This document shows positions 8,719-18,171 of a stretch of 64,000 nt of DNA, one piece after another. A model generated the notes under the pieces. The model was not told the origin of the DNA and searched no databases. It worked only from the letters and a program-made list of their open reading frames with translations. This stretch comes from Varibaculum prostatecancerukia (GTDB lineage: Bacteria > Actinomycetota > Actinomycetes > Actinomycetales > Actinomycetaceae). Every line of letters begins with the position of its first letter. Within the stretch, counting starts at the first letter, position 1. The position numbers were made by a program, and so were the translations under genes. Where the stretch lies: positions 744,001 through 808,000 of the forward strand of contig NZ_OW968402.1 of NCBI RefSeq assembly GCF_943169825.2, read 5' to 3'.

Positions 8719-11294
8719 TGGCGGATCGGCTTAATATTGGTTTTGATTCCGACATGCTGGAAGAAATTAGCGCCCAGTTTGATTTGCGGGCTCCTAATAA
8801 AGAGGCACTGCGCAAGCTGGTGTTTACTCTCGATGGGGATTATGACCCGGCGGTGATGCAGGTGTTGAACCTGGCGACCGGGGTGGGGAAGACCTATTTG
8901 ATGGCGGCGTTTGTGGAGTATTTACGCCGGCAGGGTGTGGGTAACGTGATGATTGTTACCCCTGGTAAGACGGTGCAGGCGAAGACGGTACAGAATTTCT
9001 CGCCGGGATCGCCGCGTTATATCGCTGGTTCTGGGGTACCTCCGCAGGTGGTTACGCCCCAGGATTATTCGGCGTGGGTGGCTCGCCAGAATGGCCCGGC
9101 GCAGCTGGCTTTTGGGCGCGAGGTGCCTTTGTTGGCGTTTATTTTCAATATCCAGCAGTTGATTGCGCCTAAGTCTGTGGATGGGGATACTCATGGTGGC
9201 ACTCAGGATGCGATGCGGCGCAAGCCTCGCAGGTTTGATGAGAGTGCGGGGGTGCTTTTTGATTACCTTAAGAATCTTGATGACCTGGTGGTGATTGCTG
9301 ATGAGTCGCATCTTTACGGTGCGAGCGCGGTAGCGTTTAACGCGGCTCTTAAAGAGTTGGATCCGGCAGCGGCTATTGGTTTGACTGCCTCGGTAGACAG
9401 GAAGACAGATAAGGTTATTTTTGAGTATCCCTTGTATAAAGCTATTCAGGATAAGTATGTGAAGGCTCCGGTGTTGGCGTTCCGCAAGAATGGCTATGGC
9501 GCGGATGAGGCATCTGAGGAGCAGCAGTTGCGGGATGCCTTGCAGCTTCGCCAGATTAAACAGACCTGTTACGATGCTTACGCGAAGAAGCAAGAGCGCG
9601 CTCATGTGAATGCGGTGGCGTTCGTGGTGTGCTCGGATGTGGAGCACGCGACCCAAGTAGCTGATTTGTTGCGTACCCCGGAATACCTGGGTAAGGCTGA
9701 TGCGGTGTTGCAGGTGGATTCTAAGCATGAGGACGAAGCAACTCAGCGCCTGCTTGATGAGTTGGATCGGCCTTATTCGCCGGTGTTGGCGGTGGTTAGT
9801 GTTAATAAGCTTAAAGAGGGTTGGGATGTTAAGAATATTGCCGTGGTGGTAACGCTGCGGGCGATGGCTTCGGAGGTTTTGACCCAGCAGACCATGGGGC
9901 GCGGGTTGCGTTTGCCGTTCGGCAAGTATACGGGGATAGGGCAGATTGACCAGTTGGATATTATCGCTCACCAGTCGTTTAAGGAGTTGTTGGCTGCCGA
10001 GAATGTGTTGCAGCAATTTGGTTTGGAAGAAGCGGTAGCCAGCCAAGATGTAGGTAGGGTGCGTGTGGCTATTGGAAGTGCTGGTGGCGAAAACTCTGCC
10101 GTTCCTGCCGGCGTTGGCGGTGATAGCGCCAGCCAGTCTACCGGGGTGCCGGTGGATACTACTTTCTCGTTTGGGGAGGGTGCGGGCGTGTTTGCAGGGC
10201 AGGAAGGTTCGGTGCCAGTTGGTGAGCCTGGGGAGCCTGGGGTGAGAGTTCGCACTATTAGTGAATCTGGGGTAGATGAAGGCCCGGTGTTGGAGTCAGT
10301 TACGATTACACGTAACCCTGAGTTTGCTGGAGTGAGTTACCAGTTCCCGGTGACCACCATTTCTGTTTGCCCAACCCCTATTCACCTGTCAGAGATTAGT
10401 GCTGAGCAGATCGAGCAGGCAGCACGGCGGGTTACTTCTACTGGTGACGTGTTATTTCGTCAGGAAATCGTTGCCGTGTTAGGTAAGAAACTAAAGGCTG
10501 AAGATCGGGAAAGCGCGGAAGTAGACTCGCTTCATGTTGATGATGCTGATGCCCAAGAAGGCCTGGTTAAACTGGTGATGGACATGCCGCTTGTCCCCAA
10601 GACAAAACAAGACGTTCTCTACGTATCTGAGTTGCTGGTTCCAACGTTTATGAAAGGCGTGACTTTCACGGGCTGGACGGTGAAATCGCTGGCATCTGCA
10701 CGCGATGAGTTATACAACCTGGTGAAAGAGTATGTAGATACAACCTCGCGCGCCGCTCCTACAGAGTTAGAAATACACCCCAAAACGATGCCGGGTAGTG
10801 GATACACCTTGGAGCCAGGTGAAATAGTTTATGACCAGATTGATAGCCGTGAACAGTTCGTACAGAGACGGGTTTATAGGGGCTGGTTCAAGTCCCTTTT
10901 CGCTGAGGAATCTTTTGATTCTTACAGTGGCGAATATGTACTGGCCAAGCTGCTAAATACTTCACCAGGGATCAAGTGGTGGCACCGTTTGCACCGGCAA
11001 GATGAGGCTTTTGTGCACTACAACTCTAAAGATCGGTATTTCCCAGACTTTGTTGCCCGCGACAGTGATGGCGTGTACTGGATTATCGAAGGCAAATCAG
11101 AACGTGGTCACGATGATGAGCAGGTGCAAGACAAACGGAAAGCAGCAGAATCATTAGTGCGGCGTTTGATTGCCGAGGACGCCTACGAGGGGCAAAAGTG
11201 GGGATACTTAATCGCCTACGAAAATGACACCGCCCGCGCAGATTCCTGGGAAGACCTCAAAGCCTACAGCCAACCAGTCACCAACGTTATATAA
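8718..11294 (+). CDS. res: type III restriction enzyme helicase-nuclease (Res)
   Basis: The 858-residue protein has a superfamily-2 helicase core: Walker A Ala-Thr-Gly-Val-Gly-Lys-Thr with Lys58, motif II Asp-Glu-Ser-His at 195-198, and motif VI ending Gly-Arg-Gly-Leu-Arg at 394-398. The C-terminal domain holds a PD-(D/E)xK nuclease site: Pro-Asp777 and Glu791-Gly-Lys793. A Gly/Ser/Val-rich linker near residues 455-520 separates the two parts. Type III Res subunits use ATP to communicate along DNA between two inversely oriented unmethylated sites and then cut. The start overlaps the mod stop codon (TAATG). All catalytic motifs are present, so the system looks active. Confidence 0.92.
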   Translation: MADRLNIGFDSDMLEEISAQFDLRAPNKEALRKLVFTLDGDYDPAVMQVLNLATGVGKTYLMAAFVEYLRRQGVGNVMIVTPGKTVQAKTVQNFSPGSPRYIAGSGVPPQVVTPQDYSAWVARQNGPAQLAFGREVPLLAFIFNIQQLIAPKSVDGDTHGGTQDAMRRKPRRFDESAGVLFDYLKNLDDLVVIADESHLYGASAVAFNAALKELDPAAAIGLTASVDRKTDKVIFEYPLYKAIQDKYVKAPVLAFRKNGYGADEASEEQQLRDALQLRQIKQTCYDAYAKKQERAHVNAVAFVVCSDVEHATQVADLLRTPEYLGKADAVLQVDSKHEDEATQRLLDELDRPYSPVLAVVSVNKLKEGWDVKNIAVVVTLRAMASEVLTQQTMGRGLRLPFGKYTGIGQIDQLDIIAHQSFKELLAAENVLQQFGLEEAVASQDVGRVRVAIGSAGGENSAVPAGVGGDSASQSTGVPVDTTFSFGEGAGVFAGQEGSVPVGEPGEPGVRVRTISESGVDEGPVLESVTITRNPEFAGVSYQFPVTTISVCPTPIHLSEISAEQIEQAARRVTSTGDVLFRQEIVAVLGKKLKAEDRESAEVDSLHVDDADAQEGLVKLVMDMPLVPKTKQDVLYVSELLVPTFMKGVTFTGWTVKSLASARDELYNLVKEYVDTTSRAAPTELEIHPKTMPGSGYTLEPGEIVYDQIDSREQFVQRRVYRGWFKSLFAEESFDSYSGEYVLAKLLNTSPGIKWWHRLHRQDEAFVHYNSKDRYFPDFVARDSDGVYWIIEGKSERGHDDEQVQDKRKAAESLVRRLIAEDAYEGQKWGYLIAYENDTARADSWEDLKAYSQPVTNVI

Positions 11295-11409
11295 CTACGG
11301 CAGAACCTCCGTCTAGGCGACTTCCAGCCCAACAGGGTAACGCCGTTTTTAACCACTGAAAACATGTCAATATCAGCGGAAAACACCTAAAGAATATAGA
11401 GTTTAGAAC

Positions 11410-12813
11410 ATGAATGTTCCGGTGCAGTATCGATCTTTGCTCGCTCCTCCTGAACCGCGCGAACAGCGCTATAAATACGGGCGTTCGCTGCGCGAAACCG
11501 TCCCCTTTAGTTCCCTGGCGGCCTGGGTGCCGTCACCGGATCGTGACCCTATCGCCCTGATTCAAGACTCCCACCAGGGCAGAGTAGAAAATCTGGTTCC
11601 GATTCGGGTAGGGCGGATGGCGTCCTCGCCCTACGGTTTCTTGCGGGGAGCCGCCGTAGTCCAAGCCGCCGACTCTGCCGCTCTGCCTGCCACCGGTATC
11701 CAACCGGTAGTTTGCGGGGACTCCCACCTGGGAAACTTCGGTTTTTACCGTTCCCCCGAAGGGGAACTGGTAATGGATCTCAACGACTTCGATGAGGCGC
11801 ATACCGGCAGTTGGGAGTGGGATCTGCGCCGCCTAACCGCTTCGATTCACGTGGCGGGGCGCGAAAATAATCTTTCCGAACCCAAATGCAGTGATGCCGT
11901 AATCGCCTGTGTAAATGCCTACCGGGACGAAATCTCTTACCTGGCGGGGCGTCCCCTCTTTGAGCGTGCCTTCAACCGCATTGACCTGGATAATCTCAAC
12001 TCAAGAGAGCTGAACCCGAAACTGGTAAAAGAAATAGAACGCGCCGCTGCTAAAGCCGTGAAGCGCACCTCGGATCGGGTGCTCCCCAAGTTTGCGCAAG
12101 AAGAAAAAGGAAGCCTGCGGATTACCCCCGAACCTCCGCTGACCACCAGAATCTCTCAAGATGATTGGGATGCTTTGGCACGCGCCCTCGACGGATACCT
12201 GCACACGATTTCAAACCAGTGGGCGCGGATGCTGGGCGGATACACCCTGGTAGATATCGCGCAACGGGTAGTAGGCGTAGGGTCAGTAGGGCTGCGCGCC
12301 TATATTGCGCTGCTACAAGGATCCACTCCCACGGACGTAATCTTCTTGCAGCTCAAACAGGCGCGCCGCTCCGTGTTGGCGCAATATGTGCATGGCTCCA
12401 AAGAATGGCACTCTCACCAGGGTGAACGAGTCGTGGAATACCAGCGAGCGCTGCAAACCGTGTCGGATCCGCTGCTGGGCTGGGCGAGCGTAGGCGAACG
12501 CCAATACTATGTGCGCCAGTTCCGCAATATGAAAGGAACCGTGCCTTTAGATCGCCTGGGCGCCAAATCCCTATGCGACTATGCGGGAATCGTGGGGCTG
12601 CTGCTAGCGAAAGGACACGCGCGCACCCACGGAGCCGCTATGATTGCCGGCTACCTGGGTAAATCCGATAAACCGGGGCAGGCTTTAGCTGATTTTGCCC
12701 GCGCTTACGCCGACCAGACCGAGGCCGACCACGCCGAATTCTTGCGGGCAATCAAAGACGGACGGATGCCCCAACCGGAGGGCGAAATGTCCAGTGCCTT
12801 CCGCGCGGGCTAG
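11410..12813 (+). CDS. DUF2252 family protein
   Basis: The 467-residue protein carries the DUF2252 signatures: Cys-Gly-Asp-Ser-His-Leu-Gly-Asn-Phe-Gly near residue 101, then Asp-Leu-Asn-Asp-Phe-Asp-Glu, and Trp-Glu-Trp-Asp-Leu-Arg-Arg-Leu. The family is distantly similar to aminoglycoside-phosphotransferase-like kinases (His-x-x-Asn and a downstream Asp pair), but no substrate is established. It has no signal peptide or membrane segment. It lies between the defence island and rpsO, 115 bases after the restriction gene, and its base composition returns to that of the core genes, so it probably marks the right flank of the island. Confidence 0.82.
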   Translation: MNVPVQYRSLLAPPEPREQRYKYGRSLRETVPFSSLAAWVPSPDRDPIALIQDSHQGRVENLVPIRVGRMASSPYGFLRGAAVVQAADSAALPATGIQPVVCGDSHLGNFGFYRSPEGELVMDLNDFDEAHTGSWEWDLRRLTASIHVAGRENNLSEPKCSDAVIACVNAYRDEISYLAGRPLFERAFNRIDLDNLNSRELNPKLVKEIERAAAKAVKRTSDRVLPKFAQEEKGSLRITPEPPLTTRISQDDWDALARALDGYLHTISNQWARMLGGYTLVDIAQRVVGVGSVGLRAYIALLQGSTPTDVIFLQLKQARRSVLAQYVHGSKEWHSHQGERVVEYQRALQTVSDPLLGWASVGERQYYVRQFRNMKGTVPLDRLGAKSLCDYAGIVGLLLAKGHARTHGAAMIAGYLGKSDKPGQALADFARAYADQTEADHAEFLRAIKDGRMPQPEGEMSSAFRAG

Positions 12814-12980
12814 GGCGTACCACCTGCCGCGCGTGTCCTAGTTCACCAGCGTCAAAATAGCATAGCGAGCTGCGGTGATGTTAGGCTAGTAGAGCCGTTA
12901 CAAGCCGGCCACGGATGCGTCATGCCCGGGTGAAACTGCCCCGGTGCTCCGTGCAACAAGTAGAAGTAAAGGAGAACCCA

Positions 12981-13250
12981 GTGGCACTGAGTAAAGAAGA
13001 AAAAGCCAAGATTATGGAAGAATATGCGACCCATCCCGGTGATACGGGTTCGCCTGAGGTTCAGATCGCGCTGCTTTCCAAGCGGATCTCGGATCTAACT
13101 GAGCATTTCCAATCTCACCAGCATGATCACCACTCCCGTAGGGGACTAATGCTGCTGGTGGGGCAGCGGCGCCGCCTGCTAGGCTACCTAAAAGACATCG
13201 ACATCGAACGTTACCGTTCTTTGATCGCCCGTCTAGGTTTGCGTCACTAA
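12981..13250 (+). CDS. rpsO: 30S ribosomal protein S15
   Basis: The 89-residue product is full length for S15, which binds the central domain of 16S rRNA and helps form a subunit bridge. The family signatures Asp-Thr-Gly-Ser-Pro-Glu-Val-Gln, His-Asp-His-His-Ser-Arg-Arg-Gly and Arg-Arg-Arg-Leu-Leu-x-Tyr-Leu are present. GTG 12981 is chosen because AAAGGAG lies at 12968-12974; the open frame extends 22 codons upstream but that part is not S15-like. It is followed by pnp, the usual arrangement in bacteria. Confidence 0.97.
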   Translation: MALSKEEKAKIMEEYATHPGDTGSPEVQIALLSKRISDLTEHFQSHQHDHHSRRGLMLLVGQRRRLLGYLKDIDIERYRSLIARLGLRH

Positions 13251-13260
13251 TATAGAAATA

Positions 13261-13284
13261 TCGGCCCGGTTTACGCCGGGCCGA
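13261..13284 (+). terminator. GC-rich hairpin after rpsO
   Basis: A perfect 9-bp stem (TCGGCCCGG with CCGGGCCGA) closes a 6-base loop 10 bases after the rpsO stop. There is no following T run, so it may be a processing or stability hairpin, or a weak terminator that lets part of the transcription continue into pnp. Confidence 0.6.
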
Positions 13285-13287
13285 ATT

Positions 13288-13399
13288 GCTATCACCCAGG
13301 TTTCGGTCTTCGGTGGTGGCCTCCGGATAGGGCGCTGCAGTTTCTAGTCGCTAATCTCCGTGGGTCTCGATCGTTGACCGCCCATCGCAAGGTGATAGC
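13288..13399 (+). ncRNA. probable Actino-pnp structured leader RNA
   Basis: Between rpsO and pnp, GCTATCACC (13288-13296) is exactly complementary to GGTGATAGC (13391-13399), closing a structured region of about 110 bases that ends 55 bases before the pnp start. A conserved RNA motif called Actino-pnp is known in the 5' untranslated region of actinobacterial exoribonuclease genes, chiefly pnp; position, size and closing stem fit it. The inner helices were not modelled. Its role is presumed to be feedback control of PNPase, as for the rpsO-pnp leader in enterobacteria. Assignment is by context and the visible closing stem. Confidence 0.6.
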
Positions 13400-13453
13400 T
13401 CTCAGGAGGGCATAGGCCCTAGAAGATGGAATACAAGGAGTAAATAAAAGAAA

Positions 13454-15811
13454 ATGATGGACGATCCAGAAGTGATTGCCTCCGAGGCAATCATCGATAA
13501 CGGTCGTTTCGGACAGCGCACGGTGCGCTTCGAAACTGGCCTACTCGCCCAACAGGCTGCCGGCAGTGCGCTGGCTTACCTGGATGATCAAACCACGGTT
13601 TTATCTGCCACTACGGTAGGTAAAAGCCCGCGCGACCAGTTTGATTTCTTCCCGCTGACTGTTGATGTGGAAGAACGTCAATACGCGGCCGGACGTATCC
13701 CCGGAAACTTCTTCCGGCGTGAAGGCCGTCCCGGCACCGAAGCGATTCTCGCTGCTCGCCAAATTGACCGTCCGCTGCGCCCCTCGTTCGTAAAAGGGCT
13801 GCGCAACGAAGTACAGGTAGTGGAAACTATCCTGACCGTACACCCGGACGACGCCTACGATGTGCTGGCCATTAACGCCGCCAGCATGTCCACCCAGATT
13901 TCCGGTCTGCCCTTCTCTGGGCCGATCGGCGGTACCCGCATCTCCCTAATCGATGGACAGTGGGTAGCTTTCCCGCGGTTCAGCGAAATGGAACGCGCCA
14001 CCTTCAACATGGTGGTTGCCGGACGGGTTATTCAGACCGCTGACGGCGGCGAAGACGTCGCCATTATGATGGTCGAGGCCGGTGGCGGCGAAGGTACCTG
14101 GGATCTTATCCAGCAGGGACAGACCGCGCCTACCGAAGATGTAGTAGCTGAAGGCCTGGAGGCCGCCAAGCCCTTCATCAAAGAACTGTGCCGCGCACAG
14201 GCGCAGGTAGCAGCCAAGTGTCAGAAGGAAACCCTAGAGTTCCCGCTGTTCAAAGACTTCGAGGACGAACACTGGGATGCCGTGGCCGAAAACTGCCGTG
14301 AACAGCTCGACCAGGCTGTACAGATTGCTGAAAAACTCGAGCGGCAAGACCGGGTTGATGAAATCAAAGACAAAATGCTCGCCGATCTGGAAGAGCGTTT
14401 CCCCGAAGGCGAGAAAGAGCTAAAAGCTGCTTTCCGCGCCCTCGAAAAAGAGCTAATCCGTACCCGCACCCTGAACGAGGGTGTACGTATGGACGGACGC
14501 CAGCCGAACCAGATTCGCTCGCTATATGCGCGCGCCGGAGTGCTGCCCCGCCTGCATGGATCCGCGATTTTCCGTCGCGGCGAAACCCAGGTGCTGGGGG
14601 TAACCACCCTGAATATGCTGCGCATGGAGCAGCAGCTGGACAACCTGGGGCCGGAGACTCGCAAACGCTATATGCACCAGTACAACTTCCCGCCCTATTG
14701 CACCGGTGAAACCGGGCGCGTAGGCAGCCCCAAGCGGCGGGAAATCGGGCATGGTCACCTCGCAGAAATGGCGCTAGAGCCGGTACTTCCCTCCAAGGAA
14801 GAGTTCCCCTACGCTATCCGCCAGGTATCCGAAGTTATGGGTTCGAACGGATCCTCCTCAATGGGTTCAGCCTGTGCCTCCACGATTTCGCTGCTGAACG
14901 CGGGCGTGCCGCTGAAAGCGCCGGTCGCAGGGATTGCCATGGGGCTAATGAGCGAACCGAACGAGGACGGCACCACCAAGTACATGACCCTCACCGATAT
15001 TTTGGGAGCCGAGGACGGCTTCGGGGATATGGACTTCAAGGTCACTGGTACTCGCGATTTCATTACCGCCCTACAGCTGGATACCAAACTAGACGGTATC
15101 CCCTCTGACGTGCTGAAAGGCGCGCTAGCGCAGGCGAAGGAAGCTCGCCTAGAGATCTTGAACCTGATCGAACAGGCGATTCCGGAACCGGACGAAATGA
15201 GCCCCTATGCGCCGCGCATCATCACCGTACAGGTGCCGGTAGACAAGATCGGTGAAGTCATCGGGCCCAAGGGCAAGATGATCAACCAGATCCAAGAGGA
15301 CACCGGAGCCGAAGTTGTGATTGAAGACGATGGCACCGTTTATATTTCCTCCTCCGAGGCCGAATCTGCCGAGGCCGCCCGGGCAGCCGTCAATGCGATT
15401 GCTAACCCGCAAATGCCCGAGGTAGGGGAACGTTTCGTAGGAACGGTGGTTAAGACCACCTCCTTCGGGGCTTTCGTTTCTCTGACCCCCGGCAAGGACG
15501 GACTACTGCACATTTCGCAGATCCGCCGCCTGGTAGGGGGCAAGCGCATCAACCAGGTTGAAGACGTGCTAAACGTTGGCGACCAGGTGCAGGTAGAGAT
15601 CGAGGAGATCGACGAGCGCGGCAAACTTTCGCTAGGCGCAGTCCTCAGCGAAGAGCAAGAAGCCGAACTAGCCGAAAATGAGGCTAAGCAGGAATCTCGC
15701 CGCTCCGAGGACGGAGATCGTCCTCGTCGCTCGCGGAATCGTACCCGTCGTCACCGCAACAATCGTCGCGACGACCGTCGCGACGAGCAAGCAGATAATG
15801 ACGGCGAATAA
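13454..15811 (+). CDS. pnp: polyribonucleotide nucleotidyltransferase (PNPase)
   Basis: The 785-residue enzyme degrades RNA phosphorolytically 3' to 5' and can add nucleotides. The order is the standard one: two RNase PH-like domains with an alpha-helical domain between them, then a KH domain with Gly-Pro-Lys-Gly (near residue 605), an S1 domain with Gly-Ala-Phe-Val-Ser (near 675), and an Arg-rich tail of about 50 residues. Such basic tails are common in actinobacterial PNPases. Two adjacent ATGs (13454, 13457) are possible starts; AAGGAG at 13435-13440 is 13 bases upstream. It follows rpsO and the structured leader, and ends at a strong terminator. Confidence 0.97.
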   Translation: MMDDPEVIASEAIIDNGRFGQRTVRFETGLLAQQAAGSALAYLDDQTTVLSATTVGKSPRDQFDFFPLTVDVEERQYAAGRIPGNFFRREGRPGTEAILAARQIDRPLRPSFVKGLRNEVQVVETILTVHPDDAYDVLAINAASMSTQISGLPFSGPIGGTRISLIDGQWVAFPRFSEMERATFNMVVAGRVIQTADGGEDVAIMMVEAGGGEGTWDLIQQGQTAPTEDVVAEGLEAAKPFIKELCRAQAQVAAKCQKETLEFPLFKDFEDEHWDAVAENCREQLDQAVQIAEKLERQDRVDEIKDKMLADLEERFPEGEKELKAAFRALEKELIRTRTLNEGVRMDGRQPNQIRSLYARAGVLPRLHGSAIFRRGETQVLGVTTLNMLRMEQQLDNLGPETRKRYMHQYNFPPYCTGETGRVGSPKRREIGHGHLAEMALEPVLPSKEEFPYAIRQVSEVMGSNGSSSMGSACASTISLLNAGVPLKAPVAGIAMGLMSEPNEDGTTKYMTLTDILGAEDGFGDMDFKVTGTRDFITALQLDTKLDGIPSDVLKGALAQAKEARLEILNLIEQAIPEPDEMSPYAPRIITVQVPVDKIGEVIGPKGKMINQIQEDTGAEVVIEDDGTVYISSSEAESAEAARAAVNAIANPQMPEVGERFVGTVVKTTSFGAFVSLTPGKDGLLHISQIRRLVGGKRINQVEDVLNVGDQVQVEIEEIDERGKLSLGAVLSEEQEAELAENEAKQESRRSEDGDRPRRSRNRTRRHRNNRRDDRRDEQADNDGE

Positions 15812-15826
15812 TCGCTAAGAACAGTT

Positions 15827-15862
15827 GGCGAGGGCGAGAATATCTCGCCCTCGCCTGCTTTT
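15827..15862 (+). terminator. intrinsic terminator of pnp
   Basis: A perfect 13-bp stem (GGCGAGGGCGAGA with TCTCGCCCTCGCC) closes a 3-base loop and is followed by TGCTTTTA, 15 bases after the pnp stop. Confidence 0.9.
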
Positions 15863-15884
15863 ATAATCTAGAAAGTCATTAATA

Positions 15885-16331
15885 ATGCGTAGATTCTTAG
15901 ACCTGGTAGTCGCCGGGGTGGGACTGTTTCTTTGTCTGTTTTCTGCCCTTGCCTTAGTGGCAGTTTCTGCCCATAGCGAGGCGGGACTGTTGCAGATATT
16001 AACCGTATTCCTGGCGTTAATCTTCGCTGCGGTAGCCTGCGCGTTTCTACTGGTGTTTGCAGGTCTGCGCCTAGTCTTTAAACTTGCTCCCCGCCGCTTT
16101 TGGGGGAGGGCGCTGCTAGTGGCGCTAATAGTCACCCTAGTCATCTTGATTTATGCGTTTGCTAGCGGGAGTTCCCAAGCACAGCTACTGACCTTGGCGC
16201 TGGGGATTTTTAGCGCTCTTACCCTGCTGCAGTTTGTTTGTTCTTTCGCAATAATCCCTGCTAGCAGCCAGAAAACCACGAAAGCTAAAGCCAGTGCCGC
16301 TCGGAGCCATAAAGAAAAACCGGGACGCTAA
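15885..16331 (+). CDS. small membrane protein, function unknown
   Basis: The 148-residue product has four hydrophobic helices, near residues 5-27, 35-62, 72-92 and 98-122, and a basic Lys/Ser/Ala-rich C-terminal tail that would lie in the cytoplasm. I do not recognise the family. ATG 15885 begins only 23 bases after the pnp terminator, with no strong ribosome binding site. It is followed 34 bases later by an M16 peptidase gene and may be co-transcribed with it. Confidence 0.6.
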   Translation: MRRFLDLVVAGVGLFLCLFSALALVAVSAHSEAGLLQILTVFLALIFAAVACAFLLVFAGLRLVFKLAPRRFWGRALLVALIVTLVILIYAFASGSSQAQLLTLALGIFSALTLLQFVCSFAIIPASSQKTTKAKASAARSHKEKPGR

Positions 16332-16365
16332 AGCGAATAGACTCCAAACATATTTAGGGGACAAA

Positions 16366-17685
16366 TTGCCTGAAAAAAATTATTATGAACTGCCGCTGTC
16401 AGCTAAAGCGCCGCGCCTGCGCATTAACGAAGGTGAAACCCTGATTGAGCGTTCGGTACTTGCGGGCGGTATTCGCCTGATTACTCAACAGGTACCGGCT
16501 TCGCCCTCGGTAGTGCTGGGATTTTGGATACCGGCAGGTTCACGCGATGAAGGCCCCGACCATTTGGGATCCACCCACTACCTCGAGCATCTACTGTTTA
16601 AAGGGTCAGCTACTCGTGATGCCCGGGAAATTTCGCGCGCATTCGACGCGGTAGGCGGGGAACTAAACGCTGCCACTGCCAAAGAATCCACTCACTATTA
16701 CTGCCGGGTGCTCTCCCGCGATTTGCCGATGGCGGTGGAAGTGCTTACCGAAATGTTGGCGCGCCCCACTTTGGCGCCCGCAGATTTCGAACTGGAACGG
16801 GCAGTTATCCTGGACGAACTGGCCATGTCACAAGATGATCCCCAGGACGTGTGTTATGAAAAATTCCTGGGGCAGCTTTACCCCACCTCTCCTTTGGGAC
16901 TGCCGGTAGGTGGGACTGCGCAAACCGTGGCTGCCACCCCCTTAGAGGCGGTAAAAGCCCACCATCAGCGCTGGTACCAGCCCCAACATTTGACAGTGGC
17001 GGCGGCAGGCGACATTGAACATGATCGCTTGGCGCAGTTGATTTTAGCGGCGGCCGAGAAAAACGGATGGGAACTGCCCGAACAAACAGATCCCAAAATT
17101 CCCCAGCGTACCCGGCCGGAGCCAGGCGCTCACTCAAGCTGCACCGTAGAAAAAACCGTGGAACAGGGGCAAATAATTTTGGGAACCCGTTCCTTGCCTG
17201 CAAACGACCCGCAACGTGACGCCCTAAGTTTGCTGCTTACGGTACTTTCTGGGGGAATGTCCTCTCGACTTTTCCAAGAAATCCGGGAAAAACGGGGACT
17301 GGCCTACTCTACCTATGCCTTTGACTCCGCTTATAGCGATAGCGGAGCATTCGGCCTCTACGCCGGGTGCGCGCCTACAAATCTAGCGCAAGTAGGACAG
17401 TTGCTAGCGGCGGAACTAGAAAAACTCGCTGATAATCCCGTCGGTGAGCAAGAACTTTCTGAGGCTTTAGGCCAGCTCAGCGGGGGAGTGCTGCTGGGCA
17501 TGGACGATAACCGCGCTCGGATGGCGCGCCTGGGACGCTCCGAAGTCAACGGAGGGCGCCTGCGCACTATTGAGCAGCTAAATAGGGCGCTTCGGGAAGT
17601 AACCGGAGCTGATATTGCTGTTTTGGCAGGGCAATTCCTCGGCTCACCACAGGTAAAAGTCGTGGTAAGTCCGGCGGTGGCATAA
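16366..17685 (+). CDS. M16-family zinc metallopeptidase
   Basis: The 439-residue protein has the inverted zinc motif of M16 (insulinase/processing peptidase) enzymes: His71-x-x-Glu74-His75, with the third zinc ligand Glu151 in Leu-Asp-Glu-Leu. The second half repeats the fold without zinc ligands, as expected for a single-chain 45-50 kDa family member. It contains the typical Arg-Gly-Leu-Ala-Tyr-Ser block. I chose TTG 16366 because AGGGGAC is just upstream; an earlier GTG at 16294 lies inside the preceding gene. The gene commonly follows pnp in actinobacteria and precedes dapB, as here. Substrate unknown; no signal peptide, so cytoplasmic. Confidence 0.9.
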   Translation: MPEKNYYELPLSAKAPRLRINEGETLIERSVLAGGIRLITQQVPASPSVVLGFWIPAGSRDEGPDHLGSTHYLEHLLFKGSATRDAREISRAFDAVGGELNAATAKESTHYYCRVLSRDLPMAVEVLTEMLARPTLAPADFELERAVILDELAMSQDDPQDVCYEKFLGQLYPTSPLGLPVGGTAQTVAATPLEAVKAHHQRWYQPQHLTVAAAGDIEHDRLAQLILAAAEKNGWELPEQTDPKIPQRTRPEPGAHSSCTVEKTVEQGQIILGTRSLPANDPQRDALSLLLTVLSGGMSSRLFQEIREKRGLAYSTYAFDSAYSDSGAFGLYAGCAPTNLAQVGQLLAAELEKLADNPVGEQELSEALGQLSGGVLLGMDDNRARMARLGRSEVNGGRLRTIEQLNRALREVTGADIAVLAGQFLGSPQVKVVVSPAVA

Positions 17686-17694
17686 GCTGAACGG

Positions 17695-18171
17695 GTGAAA
17701 CTAAAGAAACTTTTTCCGATTATTGCCGCCGCGGCGCTGTTGAGCGCTTGTTCGCCCTCCGCGCAGTCGCCCTCCACCCATGAGAAAAGCACCAATCCCA
17801 AGGTGACCAGTTCGGTATCTAAACCGGTGACTACCCCTGCCACTCCGGAAACCCCGACGGTGGCGTTCACCCCCAAAGATAACCTCAGCGAAACGCAGAA
17901 CTCTTTCGTAAAACAGGTTATGGAAAAGAACCACTATGACCAACGCACTGCGGAACTGGTGCTAGGTCCGGTGCAGTCGCTGTGCGGTTTGCTAGATACC
18001 AAGCAGCCAGATTCTGCCGCCAATAAACAGACTTTGTCCGATATCTACACCAAGGTTGATTCTGCTGATCTGCGGCAAGAATGGTACAACAATCTGCAAA
18101 TAGCGGGGCAAACGATTTGCCCCGATAAAGCGGAGATTATTAACGCCAATAAACCCGAGGGCGTGAACTAG
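17695..18171 (+). CDS. lipoprotein, function unknown
   Basis: The 158-residue product starts with a basic n-region, a hydrophobic core and a lipobox Leu-Leu-Ser-Ala-Cys at residues 15-19, so it should be lipid-modified and anchored outside the membrane. A Ser/Thr/Pro-rich linker of about 35 residues follows, then a small helical domain with two Cys residues that might pair. That domain resembles the DUF732 type of small secreted helical proteins only loosely. Start GTG 17695 lies 9 bases after the peptidase stop, and the stop is directly followed by the dapB ATG. Confidence 0.75.
   Translation: MKLKKLFPIIAAAALLSACSPSAQSPSTHEKSTNPKVTSSVSKPVTTPATPETPTVAFTPKDNLSETQNSFVKQVMEKNHYDQRTAELVLGPVQSLCGLLDTKQPDSAANKQTLSDIYTKVDSADLRQEWYNNLQIAGQTICPDKAEIINANKPEGVN

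Noticed and set aside
12814-12980. tRNA or other RNA gene before rpsO
   Set aside because: No cloverleaf or T-loop consensus (GGTTCGAATCC) was seen; only the rpsO ribosome binding site is clear.
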